From assembly GCF_001293525.1 (NCBI RefSeq), contig NZ_BBYR01000032.1, forward strand, positions 62,001 to 126,000: DNA of 64,000 nucleotides. Reading direction: 5' to 3'. Below the pieces are notes generated by a model. It did not search any database, had not been told where the DNA came from, and saw only the letters and a program-made list of their open reading frames with translations. Each line of letters begins with the position of its first letter. Position 1 is the first letter of the stretch. The position numbers were made by a program, and so were the translations under genes. Below are positions 1-7,266 of this stretch, in pieces. The stretch comes from Pseudideonella sakaiensis. GTDB taxonomy: Bacteria; Pseudomonadota; Gammaproteobacteria; Burkholderiales; Burkholderiaceae_C.

Positions 1-1198
1 TCACGAGGTACTCACCGCGCGCGAGCCCTTCGGCCGGCGCCTGCGCCCGCGCCGGCGCGGGCCTGAAGTTCAGCCACTGCCACGCCGTCATCGCCAGCGC
101 GGTGCCGTAGGGGAAGCGCAGCTCGTGCGGGCGGTTCGGCCGGACCACCGGCGGCAGGCTGCGCAGCCAGGCGAACAAGGCGTCGTTGTCGGCGCGGGCC
201 AGGCGCGTGAACGAGGGGTAGGGGAAGGCGGGCAGCAGGCGGCGGCCATCCGGCGCCCGGCCCTCGTGCATCGCGCGGTGGAAGTCGTCGGCGCTCCAGC
301 GGCCGATGCCGGTCTGCGGATCGGGCGTCAGGTTGCCGCCATGGACCACGCCGTACGGCGTGCGGATCGGACGGCCGCCGGCCATCGCGGCGCCCCCGGG
401 CGCGGTGTGGCAGCCGGCGCAGTTGCCCAGCGTCGCGAGGTAGGCGCCGCGTGCCACGAGCCCGGTGGCCGGTGCGGGCGGGGCCGTGCGCCGTTCCGCC
501 GTGCGGCCGCATTCGAGCGGCCACGCGCCGGGTGGGGACTCGGCCGGCGCGCTGCGGGCCGGCAGCGGCTGCGCCGCCAGCCAGCGCGCCGCCAGCGACA
601 GATCGGCGGGCGAGAGGCGGCGCGCCACCTCGGCCATGCAGTCGGGCGCCTGCGCCCCGCGCTGGCCGGTGCGCCACGCGCCGAGCTGCGCCACGAGGTA
701 GTCCGCTGGCAGCCCGAGCAGGCCGGGCACCGCCGGGGCCACGCCGGTCAGCGCGCGGCCATGGCAGGCGGCGCAGGCGGGCACGCGGCGCGAGGCATCG
801 CCCTGCGTGACCAGCTGGCGTGCGCGCTCGGCATCGGCCGGGCCGAGCGTCGAGGCCGCGGGCGGCGGATACGGCACGGCCTGCTCGCCGAAGTGATCGG
901 CCAGTGCGGCCAGCATGCCGTCGTCCAGCGGCTGCAGCAGCGCCGCCATCGTGGCGTGGCGGCGCCGCCCGTCGCGGAAGGCCTGCAATTGCGCCAGCAG
1001 GTAGCCGGCCGGCTTGCCGGCCAGCCGCGGCACGTAGCCCTCGGGCCGCGACTGCCCCTGCGGCCCATGGCACCCCGTGCACGCCAGCGCGCGCTGCGCG
1101 ATCGTGTCGGGCACCTCGCGCGCCGGCGCGAGCACCGGCCACGGCGTCAGCGCCAGCAGCAGCGCTGCCGCGCGCCCGATGCGCCCGATGCGCCTCAC
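1..1198 (-). CDS. Multihaem c-type cytochrome, 3' end beyond window
   Basis: Periplasmic electron-transfer cytochrome; 399 residues are visible and the frame stays open at the left edge. A GTG start at 1198 gives a convincing signal peptide (MRRIGRIGR, then a leucine-rich core ending PVLA). Three CxxCH haem sites are visible: CTGCH (near 1070-1085), CAACH (near 765-780) and CAGCH (near 410-425). The first two lie in a cytochrome c4-like stretch containing GYVPRLAGKPAGYL. The third lies in a block typical of the cytochrome subunits of alcohol and gluconate dehydrogenases (GGRPIRTPYG, then LTPDPQTGIG). The last visible residues, ARGEYLV, usually precede another haem site, so a fourth is expected outside. 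A shifted frame in the same direction is also open but lacks all haem motifs. The partner dehydrogenase is not visible. Function beyond electron transfer is inference. Confidence 0.85.
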   Translation of the reverse strand, partial: MRRIGRIGRAAALLLALTPWPVLAPAREVPDTIAQRALACTGCHGPQGQSRPEGYVPRLAGKPAGYLLAQLQAFRDGRRRHATMAALLQPLDDGMLAALADHFGEQAVPYPPPAASTLGPADAERARQLVTQGDASRRVPACAACHGRALTGVAPAVPGLLGLPADYLVAQLGAWRTGQRGAQAPDCMAEVARRLSPADLSLAARWLAAQPLPARSAPAESPPGAWPLECGRTAERRTAPPAPATGLVARGAYLATLGNCAGCHTAPGGAAMAGGRPIRTPYGVVHGGNLTPDPQTGIGRWSADDFHRAMHEGRAPDGRRLLPAFPYPSFTRLARADNDALFAWLRSLPPVVRPNRPHELRFPYGTALAMTAWQWLNFRPAPARAQAPAEGLARGEYLV

Positions 1199-1314
1199 TG
1201 GACTACCTTCGTGCTGCGCACTCCGGTATGCGCCCTTGGGGCGGCCCGGCGGGCTCACTGGACTACCTTCGTGCTGCGCACTCCGGTATTCGCGCTTGGG
1301 GCGGCCCGGCACGC
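1195..1314. repeat. Two tandem 60-bp repeat units
   Basis: Units 1195-1254 and 1255-1314 have an exact 60-bp period and differ at only a few positions; the shared core begins CTCACTGGACTACCTTCGTG. On the minus strand the repeat fills the gap between the DUF2970 stop and the cytochrome start, and the end of the left unit contains the GTG start codon of the cytochrome. It may be a dispersed intergenic repeat of the genome. Role unknown. Confidence 0.85.
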
Positions 1315-1554
1315 TCATGCGCCCAGCCCCGCGGCGGCCAGGCGCGCCACCGACACCAGCCCCCCCACGAACGCCGCGGCGAGCAGCACGCCCGCGACGA
1401 CCAGCGGCACCGGCCGCAGGCGCTCGACATCGTCCCGCGCGCGGCTGCCGCGGCGAATGCCGAAGAAGCTCCACGCCACCGCGCGGACGTGGGCCAGGGC
1501 CGCGCCGAGGGCTGCGGCCGGCCCGGCACGGCCTGGGGATCCTTGGACTGTCAT
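1315..1554 (-). CDS. DUF2970 family small membrane protein
   Basis: Small inner-membrane protein of 79 residues, function unknown. It has the layout I associate with DUF2970: a conserved WSFFGIRRG segment near residues 28-36, a short charged linker with D-V-E-R-L-R-P, then one hydrophobic helix (VPLVVAGVLLAAAFVGGLV) near residues 49-67. The ATG at 1554 is the only good start. The stop codon abuts the 60-bp tandem repeat, beyond which the cytochrome gene lies in the same direction. Co-transcription with the cytochrome is possible but the repeats intervene. Confidence 0.7.
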   Translation of the reverse strand: MTVQGSPGRAGPAAALGAALAHVRAVAWSFFGIRRGSRARDDVERLRPVPLVVAGVLLAAAFVGGLVSVARLAAAGLGA

Positions 1555-1696
1555 GCGGGCAGTCTGGGCTGCGCGCGCCGGGATGGGAAGACTCAGAGGG
1601 CGGGCAAGTCGACCGGATCAGACCGTGGCCAGCCTATCCGGCTTGGTCGCAGGCGAACGGACCCTGGACGGACGCGACCGGGCGCTTGCATCACGG

Positions 1697-1707
1697 ATGT
1701 ATTACAT
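1697..1707. promoter_or_regulatory. Palindromic operator candidate of the TA module
   Basis: ATGTA-T-TACAT is an inverted repeat with a one-base centre, ending 7 bp before the antitoxin start codon. Type II antitoxins with DNA-binding N-termini normally repress their own promoter from such a site. TATTAC inside it could also serve as a -10 element. Binding is inference. Confidence 0.5.
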
Positions 1708-1714
1708 TGCGGGC

Positions 1715-2008
1715 ATGAAGACCGCCATCCTCCCCGCCGTGCGCGTCGAACCCGCGCTGCGAAGCGATGCCGAGGCCGTCCTCGAGGAAGGTGAATCGCT
1801 CTCCGATTTCGTGTCCGCGTGTGTGCGCGACGGCGTCGCCTGGCGGCGAACGCAGGCGGCGTTCCTCGCGCGCGCCCGGGACGCCGTCGAGCGGTCCGAG
1901 CGTGAGCACAGCGGGATCACGCCGCAGGAACTGCTGCGGCGGATGGATGTACGACTCGATGCAGCCCAGCAGCGCCTGGCTGCAGGCAAGGCGCGCGCGG
2001 GACCTTGA
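1715..2008 (+). CDS. Type II antitoxin, YlcI/YnfO-like
   Basis: 97-residue antitoxin candidate. Residues 1-45 (ILPAVRVEPALR..., ESLSDFVSACVRDGV) have the strand-helix-helix pattern of ribbon-helix-helix DNA-binding proteins. The C-terminal half is helical and charged, as expected for a segment that wraps the toxin. The downstream toxin gene overlaps its stop codon by 4 nt, the usual antitoxin-first arrangement. The gene should repress its own promoter, and a palindrome lies just upstream. The function rests on this arrangement and fold pattern; I cannot name a precise subfamily. Confidence 0.7.
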   Translation: MKTAILPAVRVEPALRSDAEAVLEEGESLSDFVSACVRDGVAWRRTQAAFLARARDAVERSEREHSGITPQELLRRMDVRLDAAQQRLAAGKARAGP

Positions 2009-2328
2009 CCAGCTACCGCGTCATCCTGGCGGAAGAGGGCGCCGAAGACTTGCTGCGGATCGAGGACTTCATGATCGAAAGCGAACTCGGCGGCGCGACA
2101 CCCGACCTCGATGTCGTGAGGCGACTCAGAGACGCCGTCGACCGCGCCCTCCGACTGCTGGAGTTCTCACCGTACTCCTGCCGCAAGGCCAGCCGCGCAC
2201 TGAACGACCAGCAGCGCGAACTCATCATTCCCTTCGGACAGTCCGGGCTCGTGGCTGCGTTCGAGGTGCGCGGCGACGTGGTCCGCATCGGTGCCGTTCG
2301 ACATCAGCTGGAGCAGGATGTGCAGTGA
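2005..2328 (+). CDS. ParE/RelE-superfamily toxin
   Basis: 107-residue toxin candidate. The opening YRVILAEEGAEDLLRIEDFM and the later QRELIIPFGQSGLVAAFEV and VVRIGAVRHQLEQDV follow the ParE/RelE fold: a strand, two helices, then a sheet with a final R-H-Q segment. ParE relatives poison DNA gyrase and RelE relatives cut mRNA on the ribosome; the sequence alone does not decide which applies here. The start is a TTG at 2005 that overlaps the antitoxin stop (TTGA), so translation is probably coupled. Length is typical (about 95-110 residues). Confidence 0.75.
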   Translation: MTSYRVILAEEGAEDLLRIEDFMIESELGGATPDLDVVRRLRDAVDRALRLLEFSPYSCRKASRALNDQQRELIIPFGQSGLVAAFEVRGDVVRIGAVRHQLEQDVQ

Positions 2329-3142
2329 AGCCCGTCGGCTCCGCCAAAGGGCTCTCGCGCGAGGCGAGGCCATCGGGGCCGATCGCCGCTTCTCGCCTGA
2401 CCGTCACGTCCCGGGCATGGCGACAAGGGGTGGGCAGCTGCGGGGCCTTGGCAGGCCGGTGATCTGCGGCATCGCTACAGCGACGCGGCGGCGCACACTG
2501 GCGCGCGTTGCTGCGCGCGCCTGCCCTGGTCGATCTGATGGGCGCTGTAGCGTTCGGCAGCGCCGGCGTCAGCCTGCTGCAGCGTCGTCAGCAGCTCGCG
2601 TGGGTCGCCGATGGCTTCCCGGCGCATCGTTGGCTGTGCTGGTACGAAGCGCCGGCACGGTGGCGTTTGCCCTTGGGCTCGGTCACGTTGTTGCGTCGGG
2701 TGCTGGAGCGTCCTCGTTGGATGCGCCGGCCAGGGCTACCGTCCAATGCCCGCCTGGCTCTTGCCGCAGGTTGAGGAGGTCGTAGGTCTTGAGCATGCCG
2801 ACCAAGCCAGTATGCCCGCGAGGGACATTCGAGACGGACGCTGACCGGGGGTCTTGTCTGCGTGGCCGGCTCGGTCAAGCGCCGGGCATCGCATGCCAAC
2901 GCTGGCCGCCCCGTAGATATGATCGGATCACAGCCTGCATTGCATTTGGGACTCGGCAGTCGGCGCGATGCAGGCGCCAGCGGGGCAGGTTCGGTCGAAC
3001 TCGAACATCGAGGTGTCCTGAAGCTTGGTTCACTCGCAGCACGGCGGTCGACAGAGAGTTGCGATCAGAGGCTTGCACGAGCCCTGTCCAGTCGACACAG
3101 AGCGGCGAAAAACACTGAGTTGCCAAGCAACACAATCCCCCC
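2329..3142. other. Gene-poor stretch with decayed coding remnants
   Basis: No gene is supported in these 814 bp. Short open frames exist on both strands but none has a good start and a recognisable family. The most protein-like piece is on the minus strand near 2690-2850, reading GLVGMLKTYDLLNLRQEPGG and ending DAPAPDATT before a stop. It has no credible start, because a stop lies upstream in frame. On the plus strand 2508-2774 is an open frame without recognisable motifs. The stretch is probably the remains of one or more lost genes next to the toxin-antitoxin module. Confidence 0.5.
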
Positions 3143-3781
3143 ATGCTCCAGTACCAAACCCTCCCCGTCACCCCCTTCCAGCAGAACTGCTCCATCCTCT
3201 GGTGCGACGAGACCAAGGACGCGGCGATCGTCGACCCGGGCGGGGACCTGCCGCGGTTGGAGGCGGCGGTGGCGCGGCTGGGGGTGCGGCTGACGCAGAT
3301 CCTGCTGACGCATGCGCACATCGACCACGCGGGCGGGACGGCGGCGCTGGCGAAGGCGCGGGGGCTGCCGATCGTGGGGCCGCACCCGGGGGACCAGTTC
3401 TGGATCGACGGGCTGGCGGAGCAGTCGCGGATGTTCGGTTTCCCGCCGGCGGAGGCCTTCGTGCCGACGCGCTGGCTGGCCGACGGGGACACGGTGGCGG
3501 TGGGGCGCTCGGTGCTGGCGGTGCGGCATTGCCCGGGGCACACGCCGGGGCACGTGGTGTTCCACAGCGCGGAGGCGAAGCGGGCCTTCGTCGGGGACGT
3601 GCTGTTCGCGGGGAGCATCGGGCGCACGGATTTCCCGGGCGGTGACCATGCGACGCTGATCGCGAGCATCACGCAGCGGCTGTGGCCGATGGGCGACGAC
3701 ACGGTGTTCATCCCGGGCCACGGGCCGGAGAGCAGCTTCGGCCGGGAGCGGCGCAGCAACCCCTACGTCGCGGGGACCTGA
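3143..3781 (+). CDS. MBL-fold metallo-hydrolase (glyoxalase II-like)
   Basis: 212-residue cytoplasmic hydrolase of the metallo-beta-lactamase superfamily. The metal-binding signature THAHIDH is at residues 56-62 (H57, H59, D61, H62). Further ligands are expected in HCPGHTPGH, in the Asp of FVGDVLF, and in the His of IPGHGPES. The layout (VTPFQQNCSIL near the N-terminus, GSIGRTDFPGG in the second half) resembles the YcbL-type group related to hydroxyacylglutathione hydrolase. The substrate may be a glutathione thioester, but that is family inference. The gene converges on the IclR gene and the two overlap at their 3' ends by 19 bp. Confidence 0.85.
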   Translation: MLQYQTLPVTPFQQNCSILWCDETKDAAIVDPGGDLPRLEAAVARLGVRLTQILLTHAHIDHAGGTAALAKARGLPIVGPHPGDQFWIDGLAEQSRMFGFPPAEAFVPTRWLADGDTVAVGRSVLAVRHCPGHTPGHVVFHSAEAKRAFVGDVLFAGSIGRTDFPGGDHATLIASITQRLWPMGDDTVFIPGHGPESSFGRERRSNPYVAGT

Positions 3782-4575
3782 GGCCCGCGGCGGCCGGCGG
3801 CTTCGCCGATCGCGGCGGCGGTGGCCAGCAGCTGGGGCAGGTGGCGGCGCACGATGGCGTCGCGGGCGTCGAAGCGCTTCAGCCAGACGATGTTGACGGC
3901 ACCGAGCACCGGGCCGCGCGCGGCGACGATGGGCACGGCGATCGCGGCGAGCAGGTCGTCGTGTTCCTCGATCGGCGCGTCGCCGCCGCCGAAGCCGGGG
4001 GCGCGTTCGGCATAGCCGCGGCGTCGCGTCTCGGCGGCACTTGCCTCCAGGTCGGCCGCCAGTTCGGCGGCGGGCCGGCCGAGCGGGCGCGCGAGGCGGC
4101 GCGCGAGCGCGGCTCGGGTGGCCTCGCTGCAGGCGGACAGGTAGGCGCGGCCGACGGCCGAGCGCAACAGGTCGATGCGGTGGCCGATCTGGTCGCGCTG
4201 CACCGCGAGGCCGCTGGCGCGGCGCGTGGTCTCGAGCAGGCGCATCGCGCTGCCGTCCGGCACCGCCAGGTCGGAGGGCCAGACGACCTCGCGCCGCAGC
4301 GCCTCCAGCGCGGGCAGGGCGTGGGCCACGAGGCGCTGGTGGGCGGGCTGCAGCACGCGCGACGGCGTGAGCTCGAAGGCCGGGCGCCACAGGCCGTCGC
4401 CCTGCGCGCGCCAGGCCACGCGCTCGGCCTCCAGGGTCTGCAGCAGGCGCAGCAGGGTCGGCTTGGGCAGCCCGGTCTCGCGCTGCAGCTCGGCCAGGCC
4501 GGCGCGGCCCAGGCGCTGCAGCGCCTTCATCACGGCCAGTGCACGCGCGACGCTGCGCACGGTGTCTTCGCCCAT
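3763..4575 (-). CDS. IclR-family transcriptional regulator
   Basis: 270-residue regulator. An N-terminal winged helix (SVARALAVMKALQRLGRAGL, then TGLPKPTLLRLLQTL) occupies about residues 5-60. The IclR effector-binding domain follows, with LLRSAVGRAYLSA and AIAVPIVAARGPVLGAVNIVW as typical blocks. The ATG at 4575 is preferred: an in-frame ATG at 4713 would overlap the divergent sulfatase gene, and the shorter start puts the helix-turn-helix at the normal distance. It faces the sulfatase gene across 82 bp that contain a palindrome. The natural prediction is control of the sulfatase and perhaps the hydroquinone genes, since a matching palindrome lies before 12413. Confidence 0.85.
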   Translation of the reverse strand: MGEDTVRSVARALAVMKALQRLGRAGLAELQRETGLPKPTLLRLLQTLEAERVAWRAQGDGLWRPAFELTPSRVLQPAHQRLVAHALPALEALRREVVWPSDLAVPDGSAMRLLETTRRASGLAVQRDQIGHRIDLLRSAVGRAYLSACSEATRAALARRLARPLGRPAAELAADLEASAAETRRRGYAERAPGFGGGDAPIEEHDDLLAAIAVPIVAARGPVLGAVNIVWLKRFDARDAIVRRHLPQLLATAAAIGEAAGRRGPQVPAT

Positions 4576-4587
4576 GGCTTGCCTCCG

Positions 4588-4608
4588 CCGTTCCGCCTGC
4601 CGGAACGG
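4588..4608. promoter_or_regulatory. IclR operator candidate (inverted repeat)
   Basis: CCGTTCCG-CCTGC-CGGAACGG, perfect 8-bp arms around a 5-nt centre, lies between the divergent IclR and sulfatase starts. Its inner 17 bp closely match the palindrome at 12300-12316. An operator for the adjacent regulator is the simplest reading, but binding is not shown by sequence. Confidence 0.5.
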
Positions 4609-4657
4609 GAGGGGATTGTGCTTGAGCGCGGCAGGGCGGCTGACTAGGCTTGGCGCC

Positions 4658-6259
4658 ATGTCGATGCCTGCCTCCACCCGCCCCGCCACGGTGCGCAACG
4701 TGCTGTTCATCATGGCCGACCAGCTGCGCTGGGACTACCTGTCCTGCGCCGGCCACCCGACGCTGCGCACGCCGAACCTCGATGCGCTGGCGCAGCGCGG
4801 CGTGCGCTTCGACCGCGCCTTCGTGCAGGGCCCGGTCTGCGGGGCCTCGCGCATGTCCACCTACACCGGCCGCTACGTCACCAGCCACGGCTCGGCCTGG
4901 AACTTCGTGCCGCTGTCGGTGGGGCAGAAGACGCTGGGCGAGCACCTGCGGCCGCATGGCCTGCGCTGCGCGGTGGTGGGCAAGACGCACGTCGAGCCGG
5001 ACCTCGACGGCGCGCGCCGCCTCGGGCTGGATCCGTCGACCGGCGCGGGCCGGCTCGCGATGGAAGGCGGCTTCGAGCCCTGGGAGCGTGACGACGGCAT
5101 CTGGCCGCCGGGCTTCAAGGTCGAGGGCAACCGCTACTGCGACTGGCTGCGCGGGCTCGGCTACACCGGCGACAACCCCTGGCACGACCACGCCAACTCG
5201 GCGCTCGGCCCGCAGGGCGAGCTGCTGTCGGGCTGGGAGATGCGCCACGCGCGCCGGCCGGCCCGCGTGGCCGAGCCGCACAGCGAGACCGCCTACACCA
5301 CGCAGCGCGCGATCGACTTCATCGACGAGCAGGGCGACCGGCCCTGGCTGCTGCACCTCTCCTACATCAAGCCGCACTGGCCCTACGTGGCGCCGGCGCC
5401 CTACCACGCGATGTACGGCCCGCAGGACATCCTGCCGGCGGTGCGCAGCGAGGCCGAGCGGCGCGACCCGCACCCCGTGATGCGCGGCTTCCAGCAGACG
5501 CCGCCCAGCCTGAGCTTTGCGCGCGACGAGGTGCGCGAGACGGTGATCCCGACCTACATGGGCCTGGTGCGCCAGCTCGACGACCAGCTCGGCCGCCTGT
5601 TCGACCACCTGCGCGCCAGCGGCCGCGAGCGCGACACCCTGGTCGTCTTCACCAGCGACCACGGCGACTACCTGGGCGACCACTGGCTGGGCGAGAAGGA
5701 GCTGTTCCACGACACCATCGTCCGCGTGCCGCTGATCGTGGTGGACCCGCGGCCGCAGGCCGACGCCGCGCGCGGCCGCACGGTGGACGCACTGGTCGAG
5801 TCCATCGACCTGCTGCCCACCTTCCTCGACGCGCTGGGCCTGCCGCCCGCGCCGCAGTGGCTGGAGGGCCGCTCGCTGCAGCCCTGGCTGGCCGGCGAGA
5901 CCCCGGCCGACTGGCGCGACGCCGTCTTCAGCGAGAACACCTACGCCTTCCGCGACCCGGTGCGCCTGCCGCTCGGACGGGCCGTCGAGGACTGCCAGAT
6001 GACCATGCTGCGCACCGAGCGCTGGAAGTACGTGCACGTCGACGGGCTGCGGCCGCAGCTGTTCGACCTGGCGGCCGACCCGCAGGAGCTGGACGACCGC
6101 GGCGCCGACCCGGCGCTGGCCGGCGTGCGCGAGGCGCTGGCCGCGCGCCTCGTCGAGTGGCTGCGCCGGCGCCGGCGCATGCCGACCATCCACCCCGACG
6201 ACATCGCCGCCTGGAACCGGCGCGAGCTCGACGCCGGCATCCGCATCGGCGAGTGGTAG
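4658..6259 (+). CDS. Sulfatase-family hydrolase
   Basis: 533-residue member of the sulfatase/alkaline phosphatase superfamily, expected to hydrolyse a sulfate ester or a related phospho-ester. The N-terminus has the metal-site start NVLFIMADQLRWD (residues 14-26). The formylglycine nucleophile region reads CGASRMSTYTGR, with Cys61 as the modifiable residue; Ala replaces the usual Pro two places after it. FTSDHGDYLGDHWLGEKELF provides the second metal site. No signal peptide is seen, so the enzyme is probably cytoplasmic. It is divergent from the IclR gene and followed after 45 bp by a Bug binding protein, consistent with uptake and desulfation of an aromatic or organic sulfate. The substrate is unknown. 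Phosphonate monoester hydrolases are an alternative within the fold. Confidence 0.8.
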   Translation: MSMPASTRPATVRNVLFIMADQLRWDYLSCAGHPTLRTPNLDALAQRGVRFDRAFVQGPVCGASRMSTYTGRYVTSHGSAWNFVPLSVGQKTLGEHLRPHGLRCAVVGKTHVEPDLDGARRLGLDPSTGAGRLAMEGGFEPWERDDGIWPPGFKVEGNRYCDWLRGLGYTGDNPWHDHANSALGPQGELLSGWEMRHARRPARVAEPHSETAYTTQRAIDFIDEQGDRPWLLHLSYIKPHWPYVAPAPYHAMYGPQDILPAVRSEAERRDPHPVMRGFQQTPPSLSFARDEVRETVIPTYMGLVRQLDDQLGRLFDHLRASGRERDTLVVFTSDHGDYLGDHWLGEKELFHDTIVRVPLIVVDPRPQADAARGRTVDALVESIDLLPTFLDALGLPPAPQWLEGRSLQPWLAGETPADWRDAVFSENTYAFRDPVRLPLGRAVEDCQMTMLRTERWKYVHVDGLRPQLFDLAADPQELDDRGADPALAGVREALAARLVEWLRRRRRMPTIHPDDIAAWNRRELDAGIRIGEW

Positions 6260-6304
6260 CCGCGCGGCGCCACGGATTCCCTTCCCCCACACTGGAGACA
6301 CGAC

Positions 6305-7264
6305 ATGCGAACGACGACGCGATGGCTCGCGGGCCTGGCCCTGGCCGCCACCACCCTGGCCGCGGCGGCCGACGGCTGGCCGACCCGGCCGGTGCGGCTG
6401 CTGGTGGCCTTCCCGGCTGGCGCCCCCGGCGACATCATTGCCCGCCTGGTGCAGCCGCAGCTGCAGCAGGCACTCGGGCAGCCGGTGATCGTCGACAACA
6501 AGCCCGGCGCCGGCGGCAACCTCGGCGCGCAGGAGGTGGCGCGCGCCACCGACGGCCACACCTTCCTGGTCGGCCCGGACACGATGGTGACGATCAACCC
6601 GCACCTGTACCGCAAGCTCGCCTTCAAGCCGGCCGAGGACCTGCGCCCGGTGAGCTACCTGGCGCGCTTCAACCAGCTGCTGGTCTGCCACCCGTCGACC
6701 GGTTTCCGCACGCTGGACGACTTCCTGGCCGGCGCGCGCAAGGGGCGGCTGAGCTATGCCTCCGGCGGCGCCGGCGTGCCGGGCCACATGGCGATGGAGA
6801 TGCTGGTGGCGGCCACCGGCGTCTCGCTGACGCACGTGCCCTACCGTGGCCCCGGCCCGGCGGCGCAGGACGTGATCGGCAACAGCGTGCCCTGCGGCTT
6901 CCTGGCCACGCCGGTGGTTGGCCCGCACGTGCGCGACGGCCGCCTCGTCGACCTGGCCGTCTCCGGCAGCCGCCGCACCGCGTCGCTGCCGCAGGTGCCC
7001 ACGATCGCCGAGAGCGGCATCGCCGGCTTCGACGCCAGCTTCTACGAGACGCTGTGGGCGCCGGCCGCGACGCCGCCGGCCGTGATCGCGCGGCTGCAGG
7101 CCGAGTTCGCGAAGGCGCTGGCCGCGCCCGAGACGCGCGCCCGGCTCGCCGCGGTGGACCTGGAGGCCGTGGCGACCACGCCGGCCGAAGCGGCGCGCCA
7201 GGCCCAGCTCGACAGCGACAAGTGGGGCGCCGTGCAGCGCCGGGTGCAGCTGCAGCTCGATTGA
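6305..7264 (+). CDS. Bug/TctC-family periplasmic substrate-binding protein
   Basis: 319 residues with a signal peptide (MRTTTRWLAGLALAATTLA, cleavage near AAA-DGWP). The first strand reads WPTRPVRLLVAFPAGAPGD and is followed by VIVDNKPGAGGNLGAQEVAR, the classic Bug signature. THVPYRGPGPAAQDV and the closing PAATPPAVIARL block are also typical. Such proteins bind carboxylates in the periplasm and may pass them to a tripartite tricarboxylate transporter, but no TctA/TctB genes are seen here. It follows the sulfatase closely and probably shares its mRNA. Its 3' end converges with the esterase gene, leaving 2 bp between stops. Confidence 0.88.
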   Translation: MRTTTRWLAGLALAATTLAAAADGWPTRPVRLLVAFPAGAPGDIIARLVQPQLQQALGQPVIVDNKPGAGGNLGAQEVARATDGHTFLVGPDTMVTINPHLYRKLAFKPAEDLRPVSYLARFNQLLVCHPSTGFRTLDDFLAGARKGRLSYASGGAGVPGHMAMEMLVAATGVSLTHVPYRGPGPAAQDVIGNSVPCGFLATPVVGPHVRDGRLVDLAVSGSRRTASLPQVPTIAESGIAGFDASFYETLWAPAATPPAVIARLQAEFAKALAAPETRARLAAVDLEAVATTPAEAARQAQLDSDKWGAVQRRVQLQLD

Positions 7265-7266
7265 GT

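Noticed and set aside
12-1142. A complete minus-strand frame over the cytochrome gene
   Set aside because: It is one frame away from the true gene. Only the other frame has a signal peptide and three CxxCH haem sites.
1195-1314. Possible CRISPR or integron-like repeat array (also 14050-14190 and 37010-37183)
   Set aside because: Each has only two tandem units without spacers of constant length, and no cas or integrase genes are near. They are simple tandem intergenic repeats.
4576-4713. Longer N-terminus for the IclR protein
   Set aside because: It would overlap the start of the divergent sulfatase gene and the operator palindrome, and would move the helix-turn-helix away from the N-terminus.
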